From an uncultured Lachnospiraceae bacterium (lineage in GTDB: Bacteria; Bacillota; Clostridia; Lachnospirales; Lachnospiraceae), in assembly GCA_946182825.1 (NCBI GenBank), contig CAMGZH010000021.1:1-44235 (forward strand): a stretch of 44,235 bases of DNA, written 5' to 3'. The first letter of the stretch is position 1. Each line of letters opens with the position of its first letter. The position numbers and the translations under genes were made by a program. Shown here piece after piece: positions 17,645 through 25,240 of the stretch. A model generated the notes under the pieces. It was not told where the DNA came from, made no database searches, and worked only from the letters and a program-made list of their open reading frames with translations.

Positions 17645-19189
17645 ATGTCAGGTTCTGTTATCGTTATTTTGGCTACGATCGCAGCGTATTTAATTTCAGT
17701 TCTACTGATCGGATTCAAATTTGCGCAGGTCAGTGGTGACTCAACATCAGACTTTTATCTGGGAGGAAGGTCCTTAGGTCCATTTGTTACCGCCATGAGC
17801 GCCGAGGCTTCGGATATGTCCAGCTACCTCTTAATGGGGCTGCCGGGGCTTGCCTATCTTTCCGGTCTGGCTGATGTGGGCTGGACTGTGATCGGACTTG
17901 CCCTTGGTACCTATTTAAACTGGCTTCTGACAGCGAGACGCCTGCGCCGTTATACCGAGCTGACCGGGGCGTTTACCCTTCCGCAGTTCTTTTCCAAGCG
18001 CTATCACGACGAGAAGAATATTTTGAGCACCATTGCAGCTGTGGTCATTATTATTTTCTTTATTCCATATACCGCTTCCGGATTTGCAGCCTGCGGTAAG
18101 CTGTTCCATTCCCTTTTCGGTATTGATTACACCGTGGCTATGGTTGTTTCTGCCGTTGTGATCGTCGCATATACGGCAGCCGGCGGATTTTTGGCGGCTT
18201 CTACCACAGACTTTATTCAGAGTATTATCATGACCATCGCCATCTTCTTCGTTCTGGTCTATTCGACGATCCAGGCCGGAGGTGTTCAGGTAGTGCTTGA
18301 TCATGCAAGATCCCTTCCGGGATATTTCACCCTGGATGCATCCTATGTGGCGGATAGCCACAAGAGCGCTCCCTATGGAGGACTTACCATTATTTCTACC
18401 ATGGCCTGGGGACTTGGTTATTTTGGAATGCCTCATATTCTGCTTCGCTTCATGGCCATTGAAGATGCCTATAAGCTGAAGGTCTCACGTAGAGTGGCTT
18501 CTGTTTGGGCGCTGGTGGCTATGCTGGTTGCCGTGGGCATCGGTGTGGTAGGAAGAGCTCTTTCTGCTGCAGGCAGAGTTTCAGAACTTTCCGGATCCGA
18601 GACTGAGACCATTATCGTTCGGATTGCAGATATGCTTTCCAAGCATGGTATTCTGCCGGCTGTGATGGCGGGATTGATCCTTGCGGGTATCCTTGCTAGT
18701 ACCATGTCCACTTCGGATTCCCAGCTTCTGGCTGCATCCTCCAGTGTGACAAACGATATTCTCCACGAGGCCTGTCATTTGAATCTGTCGAAAAAGACCG
18801 GGATCCTTGTGGCTCGTATCTCTGTCATCCTCATTGCTGTATTAGGTGTGTTCCTTGCAAGGGATCCCCAGTCCTCTGTTTTTGGAATCGTATCCTTTGC
18901 ATGGGCCGGATTTGGAGCAGGCTTCGGTCCGCTGGTAATCTGTTCCCTGTATTGGAAGAGAACCACCCTGCAGGGTGCCATAGCAGGCATGATAAGCGGT
19001 GGAGCAACGATCTTCATCTGGAAGTACCTTGTGAAGCCTTTGGGTGGAATCTGGGGCATTTACGAGCTGTTACCGGCCTTCCTTGTGAGCCTTTGCTTTA
19101 TTATCGTAGTCAGCCTTTGTACCAAGGAGACGTCGGAGGCTATCGAAGAAGAGTTTGATCGTGCAAAAAGCAGAAAGCCCCTGAACTAA
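17645..19189 (+). CDS. putP: Sodium/solute symporter, PutP (sodium/proline) type
   Basis: A 514-residue integral membrane protein of the SSS family with about 13 helices. The N-terminal stretch SDFYLGGRSLGPFVTAMSAE followed by SDMSSYLLMGLPG is characteristic of PutP, where it lines the sodium and substrate sites. The signature region around GGFLAASTTDFIQ and the helix with ILASTMSTSDSQLLAASS are also present. It should import proline, or a related amino acid, with sodium. AAAGGA precedes the ATG. It has its own promoter and terminator, with a candidate operator in the leader. Transport class is secure; proline as substrate is likely but not proven. Confidence 0.92.
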   Translation: MSGSVIVILATIAAYLISVLLIGFKFAQVSGDSTSDFYLGGRSLGPFVTAMSAEASDMSSYLLMGLPGLAYLSGLADVGWTVIGLALGTYLNWLLTARRLRRYTELTGAFTLPQFFSKRYHDEKNILSTIAAVVIIIFFIPYTASGFAACGKLFHSLFGIDYTVAMVVSAVVIVAYTAAGGFLAASTTDFIQSIIMTIAIFFVLVYSTIQAGGVQVVLDHARSLPGYFTLDASYVADSHKSAPYGGLTIISTMAWGLGYFGMPHILLRFMAIEDAYKLKVSRRVASVWALVAMLVAVGIGVVGRALSAAGRVSELSGSETETIIVRIADMLSKHGILPAVMAGLILAGILASTMSTSDSQLLAASSSVTNDILHEACHLNLSKKTGILVARISVILIAVLGVFLARDPQSSVFGIVSFAWAGFGAGFGPLVICSLYWKRTTLQGAIAGMISGGATIFIWKYLVKPLGGIWGIYELLPAFLVSLCFIIVVSLCTKETSEAIEEEFDRAKSRKPLN

Positions 19190-19213
19190 GGGCAGAAGAT
19201 CAAGTATAGAAGA

Positions 19214-19250
19214 AGCGGACCTGTGATCCTTCACAGGTCCGCTTTTTAGG
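19214..19250 (+). terminator. Intrinsic terminator after putP
   Basis: AGCGGACCTGTGA pairs perfectly with TCACAGGTCCGCT around a 4-base loop, then TTTT. Confidence 0.9.
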
Positions 19251-19273
19251 GGGCAGAAACAGAAAAAATAAAA

Positions 19274-19304
19274 AACTGTGAAGATGATCTCCATCTTCAC
19301 AGTT
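19274..19304 (-). terminator. Terminator for the minus-strand tRNA-Glu
   Basis: AACTGTGAAGATG pairs perfectly with CATCTTCACAGTT, with a 5-base loop. On the minus strand it follows tRNA-Glu by 11 bases and is followed by a T-rich run (complement of the A-run at 19262-19275). Confidence 0.8.
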
Positions 19305-19315
19305 CTCTTAAAGCG

Positions 19316-19387
19316 TAGCTCGTACGGGAATCGAACCCATGATTCTGCCGTGAGAGGGCAGCGTCTTAACCCCTTGACCAACGAGCC
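19316..19387 (-). tRNA. tRNA-Glu (anticodon CUC)
   Basis: A 72-base cloverleaf on the minus strand. The acceptor arm is GGCTCGT with ACGAGCT (one G-U pair) and discriminator A. The anticodon stem is CTGCC/GGCAG with loop CTCTCAC, giving CUC, which reads GAG. The T arm has GGGTTCGATTCCC. The terminal CCA is not encoded. The body matches clostridial tRNA-Glu. Confidence 0.95.
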
Positions 19388-19419
19388 ATTTGTTTGTGTC
19401 TGTCGCGACGACAAGAAAG

Positions 19420-19448
19420 ATATTACCATAGGAATTCAAAGTATGCAA
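19420..19448 (-). promoter_or_regulatory. Promoter for tRNA-Glu
   Basis: On the minus strand: TTGCAT (19448-19443), a 17-base spacer and TAATAT (19425-19420), 32 bases before the mature tRNA. Confidence 0.75.
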
Positions 19449-19512
19449 GCCTTTTTTTGAAAAAAATTATTTTTTTTTAGTCGAGGTGACAAAGGAGGAT
19501 GTGGGCAGCAAG

Positions 19513-19722
19513 ATGGATACGGATTGTAATGTGGTGATGGAAGGAAATTACGACTATAAGCCGCCTTCCGGGGAAACCTATCTGAAGGAACGGGTCAAGA
19601 GCAAGGCTGGTGAGTCCTATTATTTTACCGAATGGGTGGGCTCCAACGGGAAACAGTGGTATGACAATGCAGAGCAGAAGACATCGAAGCGGTCCAAGAC
19701 CGTAACAATCAAAGTAAAGTAA
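19513..19722 (+). CDS. Small protein of unknown function
   Basis: A 69-residue frame from the ATG at 19513; the open frame continues upstream, so a GTG at 19486 or 19501 is also possible. AAAGGAGG lies at 19491-19498, 14 bases before the ATG and too close to the second GTG, so the start is unsure. The sequence is polar and aromatic-rich (GESYYFTEWVGSNGKQWYDN) with a basic tail, and has no signal peptide or membrane helix as read here. It could be a complete small protein or the C-terminal remnant of a larger one. A good terminator follows directly, which supports it being transcribed. Confidence 0.4.
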   Translation: MDTDCNVVMEGNYDYKPPSGETYLKERVKSKAGESYYFTEWVGSNGKQWYDNAEQKTSKRSKTVTIKVK

Positions 19723-19725
19723 TAT

Positions 19726-19751
19726 AAAAGCCGCCCAGCGAGGCGGCTTTT
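19726..19751 (+). terminator. Intrinsic terminator after the small protein
   Basis: AAAAGCCGCC pairs perfectly with GGCGGCTTTT around a 6-base loop. It can act on both strands. Confidence 0.85.
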
Positions 19752-19793
19752 AAAAAGAGGGGGAGTATGAAAAAAAATTTTTAAGTTCAAAGG

Positions 19794-19821
19794 TTGTGTT
19801 GCTTCCTTTGATGGTTATAAT
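19794..19821 (+). promoter_or_regulatory. Promoter for the SseB-like gene
   Basis: TTGTGT (19794-19799), 16-base spacer, TATAAT (19816-19821), 48 bases before the start. Confidence 0.6.
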
Positions 19822-19868
19822 GATACCGTGAGTTTGTGAACAGATTGTGAAAAGAGAATAAAGAAAAA

Positions 19869-20255
19869 ATGAAAAAAGTCGAAGAGACCATTCAGGCATT
19901 GCAGAAGAAACCGTCTCAGGAGGGGCTGGCCATTGCACTGACAGCCATACGAAGAGCTGTGAAAGCAGGGGAAGAAGTGATCGTGCCGGTGGAGCCTCCC
20001 CTCCCCGGACAACAGCCGAAGCTTCGGGTGCTGGAGCAGGACGGCGGTCGTTGGCTGTATGTCTATACCAGTTTTGATCAACAGGCCAAAAGCCCGGATC
20101 CCCTCCAGTCCACCTTCATGGGAAAACTGGAACAGGTGCTTGCCATGGGAAGTGAACCGGGGCTTTCCGGTGTTATTTTAAATCCCTACGGATACACGAT
20201 GCGGTTGGATCAGGCGTTGATCCGCATTATATTTGGCACGAGTCAAACTAGTTAA
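19869..20255 (+). CDS. SseB-like domain protein
   Basis: A 128-residue soluble protein. It has the SseB N-terminal-domain layout: a helix with the EGLAIALTAIRRA segment, a strand region (VIVPVEPP), LYVYTSFDQQ, a helical stretch and the GVILNPYGYTMRLDQALIRII ending, in which G-x-x-x-NP-x-G is typical. The role of stand-alone SseB-domain proteins is not established; E. coli SseB is linked to enhanced serine sensitivity. It has its own promoter, and the next gene has another. Only this one domain is present. Confidence 0.7.
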   Translation: MKKVEETIQALQKKPSQEGLAIALTAIRRAVKAGEEVIVPVEPPLPGQQPKLRVLEQDGGRWLYVYTSFDQQAKSPDPLQSTFMGKLEQVLAMGSEPGLSGVILNPYGYTMRLDQALIRIIFGTSQTS

Positions 20256-20268
20256 AAATCGTTGAAGT

Positions 20269-20297
20269 TTGACAATGCTCCTTTAAAGTACTATCAT
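20269..20297 (+). promoter_or_regulatory. Promoter for the nitronate monooxygenase gene
   Basis: TTGACA (20269-20274), 17-base spacer, TATCAT (20292-20297), 62 bases before the chosen start. Confidence 0.7.
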
Positions 20298-20298
20298 G

Positions 20299-20326
20299 GT
20301 GACGCGGAATAAATCCGCAACGTCAC
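20299..20326 (+). promoter_or_regulatory. 5'-leader stem-loop
   Basis: GTGACG pairs with CGTCAC and CGGA with TCCG inside it, separated by a 3-base bulge (CAA) and closed by a 5-base loop. It starts two bases after the -10 box, so it would form the extreme 5' end of the mRNA. A stabilising role is possible. Confidence 0.5.
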
Positions 20327-20358
20327 GCGATGTGTGTATTATCGAAAGGAGAATACAT

Positions 20359-21411
20359 ATGCTTTCATTATCTATTCATGGACGAACCCTGTCCATTCCA
20401 CTGATCCAGGGTGGCATGGGTGTCGGGGTTTCCCTGGAGCGATTAGCCGGAAATGTCGCAAAAGAAGGCGGCATGGGCTGCATCAGCACAGCAGACTGCG
20501 GCTATCGTGAAGAGAATTTTGATAAGGACCCGGAAGGGGCCAACCTTAAGGCTTTACAGGAGGAGATCGCTGAGGCCAGAAAGATCTCTGAAGGTAAGGG
20601 AATGATCGCCATCAACGCCATGGTGGCGACCCAGCAGTTTGAAAATGCCGTTAGAACAGCCGTGAAGGCAGGAATCGATGCCGTGATCTCCGGTGCCGGA
20701 CTTCCACTGGATCTGCCGTCTCTTGTGCCGAAGGGAAGTGCGCTGATCGCCCCCATCGTATCCAGCGGAAGAGCCGTACGCCTGATCTGCAAGACCTGGT
20801 GGAAAAAGGCACAGAGACTTCCGGACTTTGTGGTACTGGAAGGACCGAAGGCCGGCGGTCATCTGGGATTTAAAGAGAATGACCTGCTTCGAAAGGCCTG
20901 TGGCAGTGTGCTGGATCTTTTGAAAGATGTGAAAAAGGAACTGGAACCTTTTGAAGAGAGCGTACAGAAGAAGATCCCGGTGTTCGTGGCTGGAGGGATC
21001 TGGGATCGTGCCGATGTGGAAAAGGCGAAAGAGGCAGGGGCTGATGGCGTTCAGGTAGCGACTCGTTTTATTGGAACAGAAGAATGTGATGCATCTCAGG
21101 GGTATAAAGATGTGCTGATCTCTGCCTCTGCAAAGGATCTAAGGATCATTCACAGTCCGGTGGGAATGCCCGGAAGGGCCGTTTTTACACCGATGCTTCA
21201 AAAGCTGGAGTCCGTGGGAAGGATCCCGCCGGTTCACTGCAGCCGATGCATTAAGACCTGTAAGGTGGGGGAGGTTCCCTACTGCATTACCCATGCCCTG
21301 ATTGAAGCGGTAAAGGGCAATCTGGAAGAGGGACTGTTCTTCTCCGGAGCCAATGTGGAGAAACTTACCGGAATGACTACGGTGCATGAGGTGGTAAGGG
21401 ATCTGTTTTAA
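20359..21411 (+). CDS. Nitronate monooxygenase family flavoprotein
   Basis: A 350-residue TIM-barrel flavoprotein of the 2-nitropropane dioxygenase / FabK-like group. It carries IPLIQGGMGVGVS at the N-terminus, AINAMVATQ, VISGAGLPLDLP, VLEGPKAGGHLGF (FMN-binding and catalytic-His region), VFVAGGIWDRADV, DGVQVATRFIGTEEC and a late SPVGMPGRA. Nitronate oxidation is the family's named activity; FabK-type enoyl-ACP reductase is another possibility within the fold. The C-terminus has a cysteine cluster (HCSRCIKTCKVGEVPYC). The ATG at 20359 has AAAGGAG upstream. A longer frame begins at 20296 inside the promoter and is rejected. Confidence 0.88.
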   Translation: MLSLSIHGRTLSIPLIQGGMGVGVSLERLAGNVAKEGGMGCISTADCGYREENFDKDPEGANLKALQEEIAEARKISEGKGMIAINAMVATQQFENAVRTAVKAGIDAVISGAGLPLDLPSLVPKGSALIAPIVSSGRAVRLICKTWWKKAQRLPDFVVLEGPKAGGHLGFKENDLLRKACGSVLDLLKDVKKELEPFEESVQKKIPVFVAGGIWDRADVEKAKEAGADGVQVATRFIGTEECDASQGYKDVLISASAKDLRIIHSPVGMPGRAVFTPMLQKLESVGRIPPVHCSRCIKTCKVGEVPYCITHALIEAVKGNLEEGLFFSGANVEKLTGMTTVHEVVRDLF

Positions 21412-21427
21412 AGAAATACAACCCATA

Positions 21428-21472
21428 GGAGGTGGTAGAGCCAAAGGGCCTGCCGCCTTCTTTTTTGTATAA
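21428..21472 (+). terminator. Intrinsic terminator after the flavoprotein gene
   Basis: GGAGGTGGTAGAGCC pairs with GGCCTGCCGCCTTC, using G-U pairs and a bulge, followed by six T. Confidence 0.7.
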
Positions 21473-21490
21473 AAGAGGTGTGGATTTTGC

Positions 21491-21519
21491 TTGTACGGGG
21501 AAAATAAAAGTGTTAGAAT
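21491..21519 (+). promoter_or_regulatory. Promoter for the serine dehydratase operon
   Basis: TTGTAC (21491-21496), a 17-base spacer ending TGT, TAGAAT (21514-21519): an extended -10 promoter about 50 bases before the start. Confidence 0.65.
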
Positions 21520-21568
21520 CTTACGGTTCAACATAGGTTTAACATAATACTATTAGGAAGATACATTC

Positions 21569-22231
21569 ATGAATATTTTTGATATTGTGGGACCGGTTAT
21601 GGTAGGTCCCTCCAGCTCCCATACGGCAGGCGCCGTTAAGATCGGAAATGTCTGCCGAAAGCTTTTTGGGGAAGAGATCCGGGCAGCAGAGATCTATCTT
21701 CACGGATCCTTTGCGGCAACAGGAAAAGGACATGGAACCGATCGAGCCTTAGTGGCCGGACTCCTTGGTCTTTCTGTGGACGATGAAAGGATCCCTGACA
21801 GTTTTGCCCTTGCCGGAGAGCAGGGGATGGACGTTTCGTTTCATACCATTTCCCTGGGAGAGGATGCCCATCCGAACTCTGCCAAGATCATTATGCACGG
21901 AGAAGAGGGAAGGTCGATGGAGGCTGTCGGTGCATCCCTGGGAGGAGGCAGGATCGTGATCGATGAGATCGACGGACTGCGGGTGAACTTCAGCGGAGAA
22001 TTTCCTACGGTCATCATTCACAATGTGGACCAGCCGGGACATGTTGCCGAGGTCACATCCATGTTGCAGCATAAGTCCATTAACATTGCCACCATGCAGC
22101 TTTACAGAACCGGCAGAGGGGGACATGCGGTCATGGTGATCGAGTGTGACCAGGAGGTGCCAAGACAGTCTTTGGAGTGGCTCTCAAAGCTGGAAGGTGT
22201 TGAAAAAGTAGGATACTACAGTCCAAACTAA
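21569..22231 (+). CDS. sdaAB: L-serine ammonia-lyase, iron-sulfur-dependent, beta subunit
   Basis: A 220-residue beta subunit of the two-chain, [4Fe-4S] L-serine dehydratase, which turns serine into pyruvate and ammonia. The N-terminal signature is FDIVGPVMVGPSSSHTAGAV, followed by HGSFAATGKGHGTDRALVAGL. The C-terminal third is an ACT domain (VIIHNVDQPGHVAEVTSML ... YRTGRGGHAVMVIE), a likely amino-acid-sensing module. AGGAAG precedes the ATG. The alpha subunit starts 14 bases downstream, so the two are co-translated. Confidence 0.97.
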   Translation: MNIFDIVGPVMVGPSSSHTAGAVKIGNVCRKLFGEEIRAAEIYLHGSFAATGKGHGTDRALVAGLLGLSVDDERIPDSFALAGEQGMDVSFHTISLGEDAHPNSAKIIMHGEEGRSMEAVGASLGGGRIVIDEIDGLRVNFSGEFPTVIIHNVDQPGHVAEVTSMLQHKSINIATMQLYRTGRGGHAVMVIECDQEVPRQSLEWLSKLEGVEKVGYYSPN

Positions 22232-22245
22232 GGGAAGGAGCATTC

Positions 22246-23118
22246 ATGTTTACATCGTTTAAGGATATTATCCGGGTTTGTGAGGAAAGATCTCTGCCCT
22301 TTTGGAAGGCTGTTTTGCTGGATGACTGTCGGGAATCGGACATCAGTGAAGAGGCCTCTTTTGAAAAAATGAAGTCCATCTATCTTGCCATGAAGGAAAG
22401 CGATGCCAACTATGATCCAAACCTTCGCTCTGCAAGCAAAATGGTTGGACGGGATGCGGAAAAGCTGCGGCTCTACCAGCAGGATCATCAGATGCTTTGC
22501 GGCGGATTTTCTTCAAGAGTCATGGTCAGAGCTTTGCGGGTGGCAGAGTCCAATGCCTGCATGAAACGCATCGTGGCGGCGCCTACTGCCGGCTCATGCG
22601 GCGTTATGCCCGCTGTCCTTGTTACGGTGCAGGAGGCGAGAGGATTAAGTGATGAGGAGATGACCAGAGCCTTATATGTGGCCTCCGGTATCGGCGGGAT
22701 TATTGCGGCAAGAGCAAGTCTGGCCGGCGCTGAGGGAGGCTGTCAGGCTGAGATCGGATCCGCATCGGCAATGGCAGCCGGAGCTGCTGTCTACCTGTCC
22801 GGTGGAGATGAACATGCCATTGCGGACAGCTGCGCCATGGCGCTGTCGAATCTGATGGGGCTGGTTTGTGATCCGGTGGCCGGTCTGGTGGAGGTTCCCT
22901 GTGTCAAACGAAATGTCATTGGGGCAATGAACGCTATCTCCTCCGCAGATCTGGCTCTGGCGGGGATCAGAAGTCAGATTCCGGCAGATGAGGTCGTTGA
23001 TGCAATGAAGAGTGTGGGACATATGATGGCTCCGCAGCTGCGGGAGACAGGGCAGGGAGGACTTGCTGCAACCCCTACGGGACAGCGACTTTGTCAAGAA
23101 TTGATGGAGGAAAAATAA
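22246..23118 (+). CDS. sdaAA: L-serine ammonia-lyase, iron-sulfur-dependent, alpha subunit
   Basis: A 290-residue alpha subunit that carries the catalytic [4Fe-4S] cluster. Expected landmarks are present: RVAESNACMKRIVAAPTAGS, the CGVMPAVL run, GGCQAEIGSASAMAA with the cluster Cys, and GLVCDPVAGLVEVPCVKRN with two more cysteines. It pairs with SdaAB to form the enzyme. GGGAAGGAG precedes the ATG. With the PutP-type symporter nearby this gives the cell a small amino-acid catabolism set, though the two are separate transcription units. Confidence 0.97.
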   Translation: MFTSFKDIIRVCEERSLPFWKAVLLDDCRESDISEEASFEKMKSIYLAMKESDANYDPNLRSASKMVGRDAEKLRLYQQDHQMLCGGFSSRVMVRALRVAESNACMKRIVAAPTAGSCGVMPAVLVTVQEARGLSDEEMTRALYVASGIGGIIAARASLAGAEGGCQAEIGSASAMAAGAAVYLSGGDEHAIADSCAMALSNLMGLVCDPVAGLVEVPCVKRNVIGAMNAISSADLALAGIRSQIPADEVVDAMKSVGHMMAPQLRETGQGGLAATPTGQRLCQELMEEK

Positions 23119-23128
23119 GACGGGAAGA

Positions 23129-23159
23129 GATGTCTGGCAGAGCCGGGCATCTTTTTTTT
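23129..23159 (+). terminator. Intrinsic terminator after sdaAA
   Basis: GATGTCTGGC pairs with GCCGGGCATC (one G-U pair) around a 3-base loop, followed by eight T. Confidence 0.92.
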
Positions 23160-23160
23160 G

Positions 23161-23189
23161 TTGACACCAAACTGTATATGGTGTATATA
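23161..23189 (+). promoter_or_regulatory. Promoter for the GntR/ABC operon
   Basis: TTGACA (23161-23166), 17-base spacer, TATATA (23184-23189), directly after the sdaAA terminator. Confidence 0.75.
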
Positions 23190-23193
23190 TAAC

Positions 23194-23222
23194 ATATAAA
23201 CAGATATAAACAGTATGAACAG
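23194..23222 (+). promoter_or_regulatory. Direct repeats, candidate GntR operator
   Basis: ATATAAACAG twice in tandem (23194-23203, 23204-23213), then TATGAACAG (23214-23222). CTGTATAT at 23172-23179 is a near inverted copy inside the promoter spacer. The sites flank the transcription start, as expected for an autorepressed GntR operon. Confidence 0.5.
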
Positions 23223-23234
23223 TGGAGGCATACC

Positions 23235-23600
23235 ATGCGAATCAGTCAAACATCCGGTATTCCGATCTATCAGCAGATCGCGGATTCTTTTCGACAGGAT
23301 ATTCTGACCGGGAAATTTCAGGAAGGAGAATATCTTCCGTCCATACGTGGTCTGGCCAAGGAGTTGAAGATCTCGGTGATAACCACGATGAAGGCCTATG
23401 AGCAGCTGCAGGCAGAGGGGCTTGTGACAGCGGTTCAGGGTAAGGGATTTTATGTGAATGAGCAGAATCGAGAAATGCTGAAGGAGCAGCATCTTCGGAA
23501 GGTGGAGGAGTCGCTTTTGGAGGCGATCCGTTCCGGAAGGTTAGCGGGCATCAGTGACGAAGAGCTGAAGAATATGCTCAGTGAGCTGCTGCTTTTGTAA
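23235..23600 (+). CDS. GntR-family regulator, YtrA subfamily
   Basis: A 121-residue regulator. The winged helix-turn-helix fills residues about 8-75 (SGIPIYQQIADSFRQDI, YLPSIRGLAKELKISVITTMKAYEQLQAEGLV, VQGKGFYVN). Only a short helical tail of about 40 residues follows, which is the YtrA subfamily pattern and not the larger FadR, HutC or MocR types. YtrA-type regulators usually sit first in an operon with ABC transporter genes and repress it, as here. GTGGAGG precedes the ATG. The inducing signal is unknown; cell-envelope stress or antibiotics induce the Bacillus prototype. Confidence 0.92.
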   Translation: MRISQTSGIPIYQQIADSFRQDILTGKFQEGEYLPSIRGLAKELKISVITTMKAYEQLQAEGLVTAVQGKGFYVNEQNREMLKEQHLRKVEESLLEAIRSGRLAGISDEELKNMLSELLLL

Positions 23601-23619
23601 GAAAGGGAGAGAGTACACC

Positions 23620-24549
23620 ATGAACTACACAGACGCCATAACAGGGAAGAACATAGTTAAGAAGTATAAGAATTTTACATTGAATCAGCCACAGCTTCAT
23701 ATCCCCAAGGGATTTACCACTGCACTGGTGGGAGAGAACGGTGCAGGTAAGTCCACCCTCCTTAATATTTTAAGTGGGGTAAGGCTGGATTACGAAGGGG
23801 ATATCACCTACTTCGAGGGAAGTGAGAGCATGAAGACGGAGCAGGTGAAGGAACGTATCGGTTTTACGGCTCCCAACGATTACTTTTTTTCAAACTGGAC
23901 CATAGAACAGATCTGTCAGATGTATGATGTGCTTTATGATAATTTCCATGTTCAGCGATTCAAAGATCTGATCCGCGAGCTGGAGATCCCGGTTGCTTTC
24001 GGTAGGGAGAAGACGAAGAGACGGGGACTTTTTGACAGAAGGAAAGGATCGAAGCAGGTGAACCAGCTTTCCGACGGTAACCGGATCAAGCTGCAGCTGG
24101 CGGGAGTGCTGGCCCGGGATACGGACCTTCTGATCATGGATGAGCCCGCTTCTCCTTTGGATCCCCTGATGCGTGATGTTCTTTGCGACAAGATCCGCAG
24201 TTACATGGAGGAGGGAGATGGAGAGCGCAGCGTTTTACTTTCTACCCATAATATCACCGACATGGAGAATGTGACGGATTATGTCTGCATCATGGAACAG
24301 GGAAGTATTATTGAGCAGGGCTTTGTGCCGGATCTGAAGGAGAAGTATATCCTGGTGAAGGGTGATGCAGAGCAGATTCCGGCCGTCAGCGGACGTTTGT
24401 TTGATATGACAAAGAACAGCTACGGTTTTGAAGGGATCCTTCTGGCAGACCACTCGGAGGAGGTGGCAGGTCTTGGGCTGTCCATGGAGACACCGTCCCT
24501 GTCCCAGATCTGCGTGGCAGTGATGCGTAATTACAGGAAGAGTCGATAG
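23620..24549 (+). CDS. ABC transporter ATP-binding protein
   Basis: A 309-residue ATPase subunit. Walker A is GENGAGKST near residue 40. The signature is unusual, LSDGNRIKLQL rather than LSGGQ. Walker B is LLIMDEPASPLD and the switch His is in STHNITDME. A C-terminal extension of about 80 residues follows. It should energise the two membrane subunits encoded just downstream. The ATG at 23620 is chosen because it follows GAAAGGGAGAG; an ATG at 23581 lies inside the regulator gene. The substrate of YtrA-type exporters is not known in general. Confidence 0.92.
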   Translation: MNYTDAITGKNIVKKYKNFTLNQPQLHIPKGFTTALVGENGAGKSTLLNILSGVRLDYEGDITYFEGSESMKTEQVKERIGFTAPNDYFFSNWTIEQICQMYDVLYDNFHVQRFKDLIRELEIPVAFGREKTKRRGLFDRRKGSKQVNQLSDGNRIKLQLAGVLARDTDLLIMDEPASPLDPLMRDVLCDKIRSYMEEGDGERSVLLSTHNITDMENVTDYVCIMEQGSIIEQGFVPDLKEKYILVKGDAEQIPAVSGRLFDMTKNSYGFEGILLADHSEEVAGLGLSMETPSLSQICVAVMRNYRKSR

Positions 24550-24559
24550 GAGGTCAGTG

Positions 24560-25240
24560 ATGAAAAGGATAAAGTTTTATCGGGCATTTACCTCTAAGCT
24601 CTACCGAATGAATCTTCTGCTTTTTCCTCTGTTGGTGATTCTTGGGAATGTAGCTGTCTGTCTGTTGCATGATCGTTTTTTGGGGGGCGGAGAATGGGTC
24701 ATTTATTTTCAGATGAATATGCTTATGGTGGTGTATCTGCTTCATGAGCTTATGACGGATAACAGTCTGATCTCCGGTCTGGCAGGGAAGCGGTTGCGTG
24801 AGTTCACCGCATTTTTAAGTTCGCCGAGAGGAATCGAAGTATTTCGGACAGGGCTTGTGATGGACCTGCTTCGGAAAGCCGTTACCCTTGCACTTAGTCT
24901 TGGGCTGATCGCTTGTGTGAATCGGGTATTCTATGGAAGAAGCCTGATGGGACTGCCCTATGCGTTGCAATGTTTTTGCTTCATATATGGGGTCATGACC
25001 CTGATGCTTATGCTTTCGAGGTTTTTTCAAAGCATGGCGGTGAATCTACTGTTGTTCTATCTGGCGATGATCGGAGTGAATGTTCTTGGAACATGGATCG
25101 GTGGCAACGATCATGCTTCCTGGGTAAGAGCCGGCCAGTCGGTCTATCTGATCCTTGGGCTTGTGGTTTCGGTCATCAGTTGTATCGGAACCGTGACGAT
25201 CTGTGTAAGAAAGGGAAGGAACGCTTATTATGATGAATGA
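24560..25240 (+). CDS. ABC-type membrane subunit, unrecognised family
   Basis: A 226-residue membrane protein with about six helices (about residues 15-35, 50-65, 95-118, 135-155, 165-182 and 193-215). There is no recognisable enzyme motif. TAGGAGG lies six bases before the ATG at 24560. It follows the ATPase by 10 bases and overlaps the next membrane gene by 11 bases, so it is probably one half of a heterodimeric permease. Assignment rests on context and topology. Confidence 0.7.
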   Translation: MKRIKFYRAFTSKLYRMNLLLFPLLVILGNVAVCLLHDRFLGGGEWVIYFQMNMLMVVYLLHELMTDNSLISGLAGKRLREFTAFLSSPRGIEVFRTGLVMDLLRKAVTLALSLGLIACVNRVFYGRSLMGLPYALQCFCFIYGVMTLMLMLSRFFQSMAVNLLLFYLAMIGVNVLGTWIGGNDHASWVRAGQSVYLILGLVVSVISCIGTVTICVRKGRNAYYDE

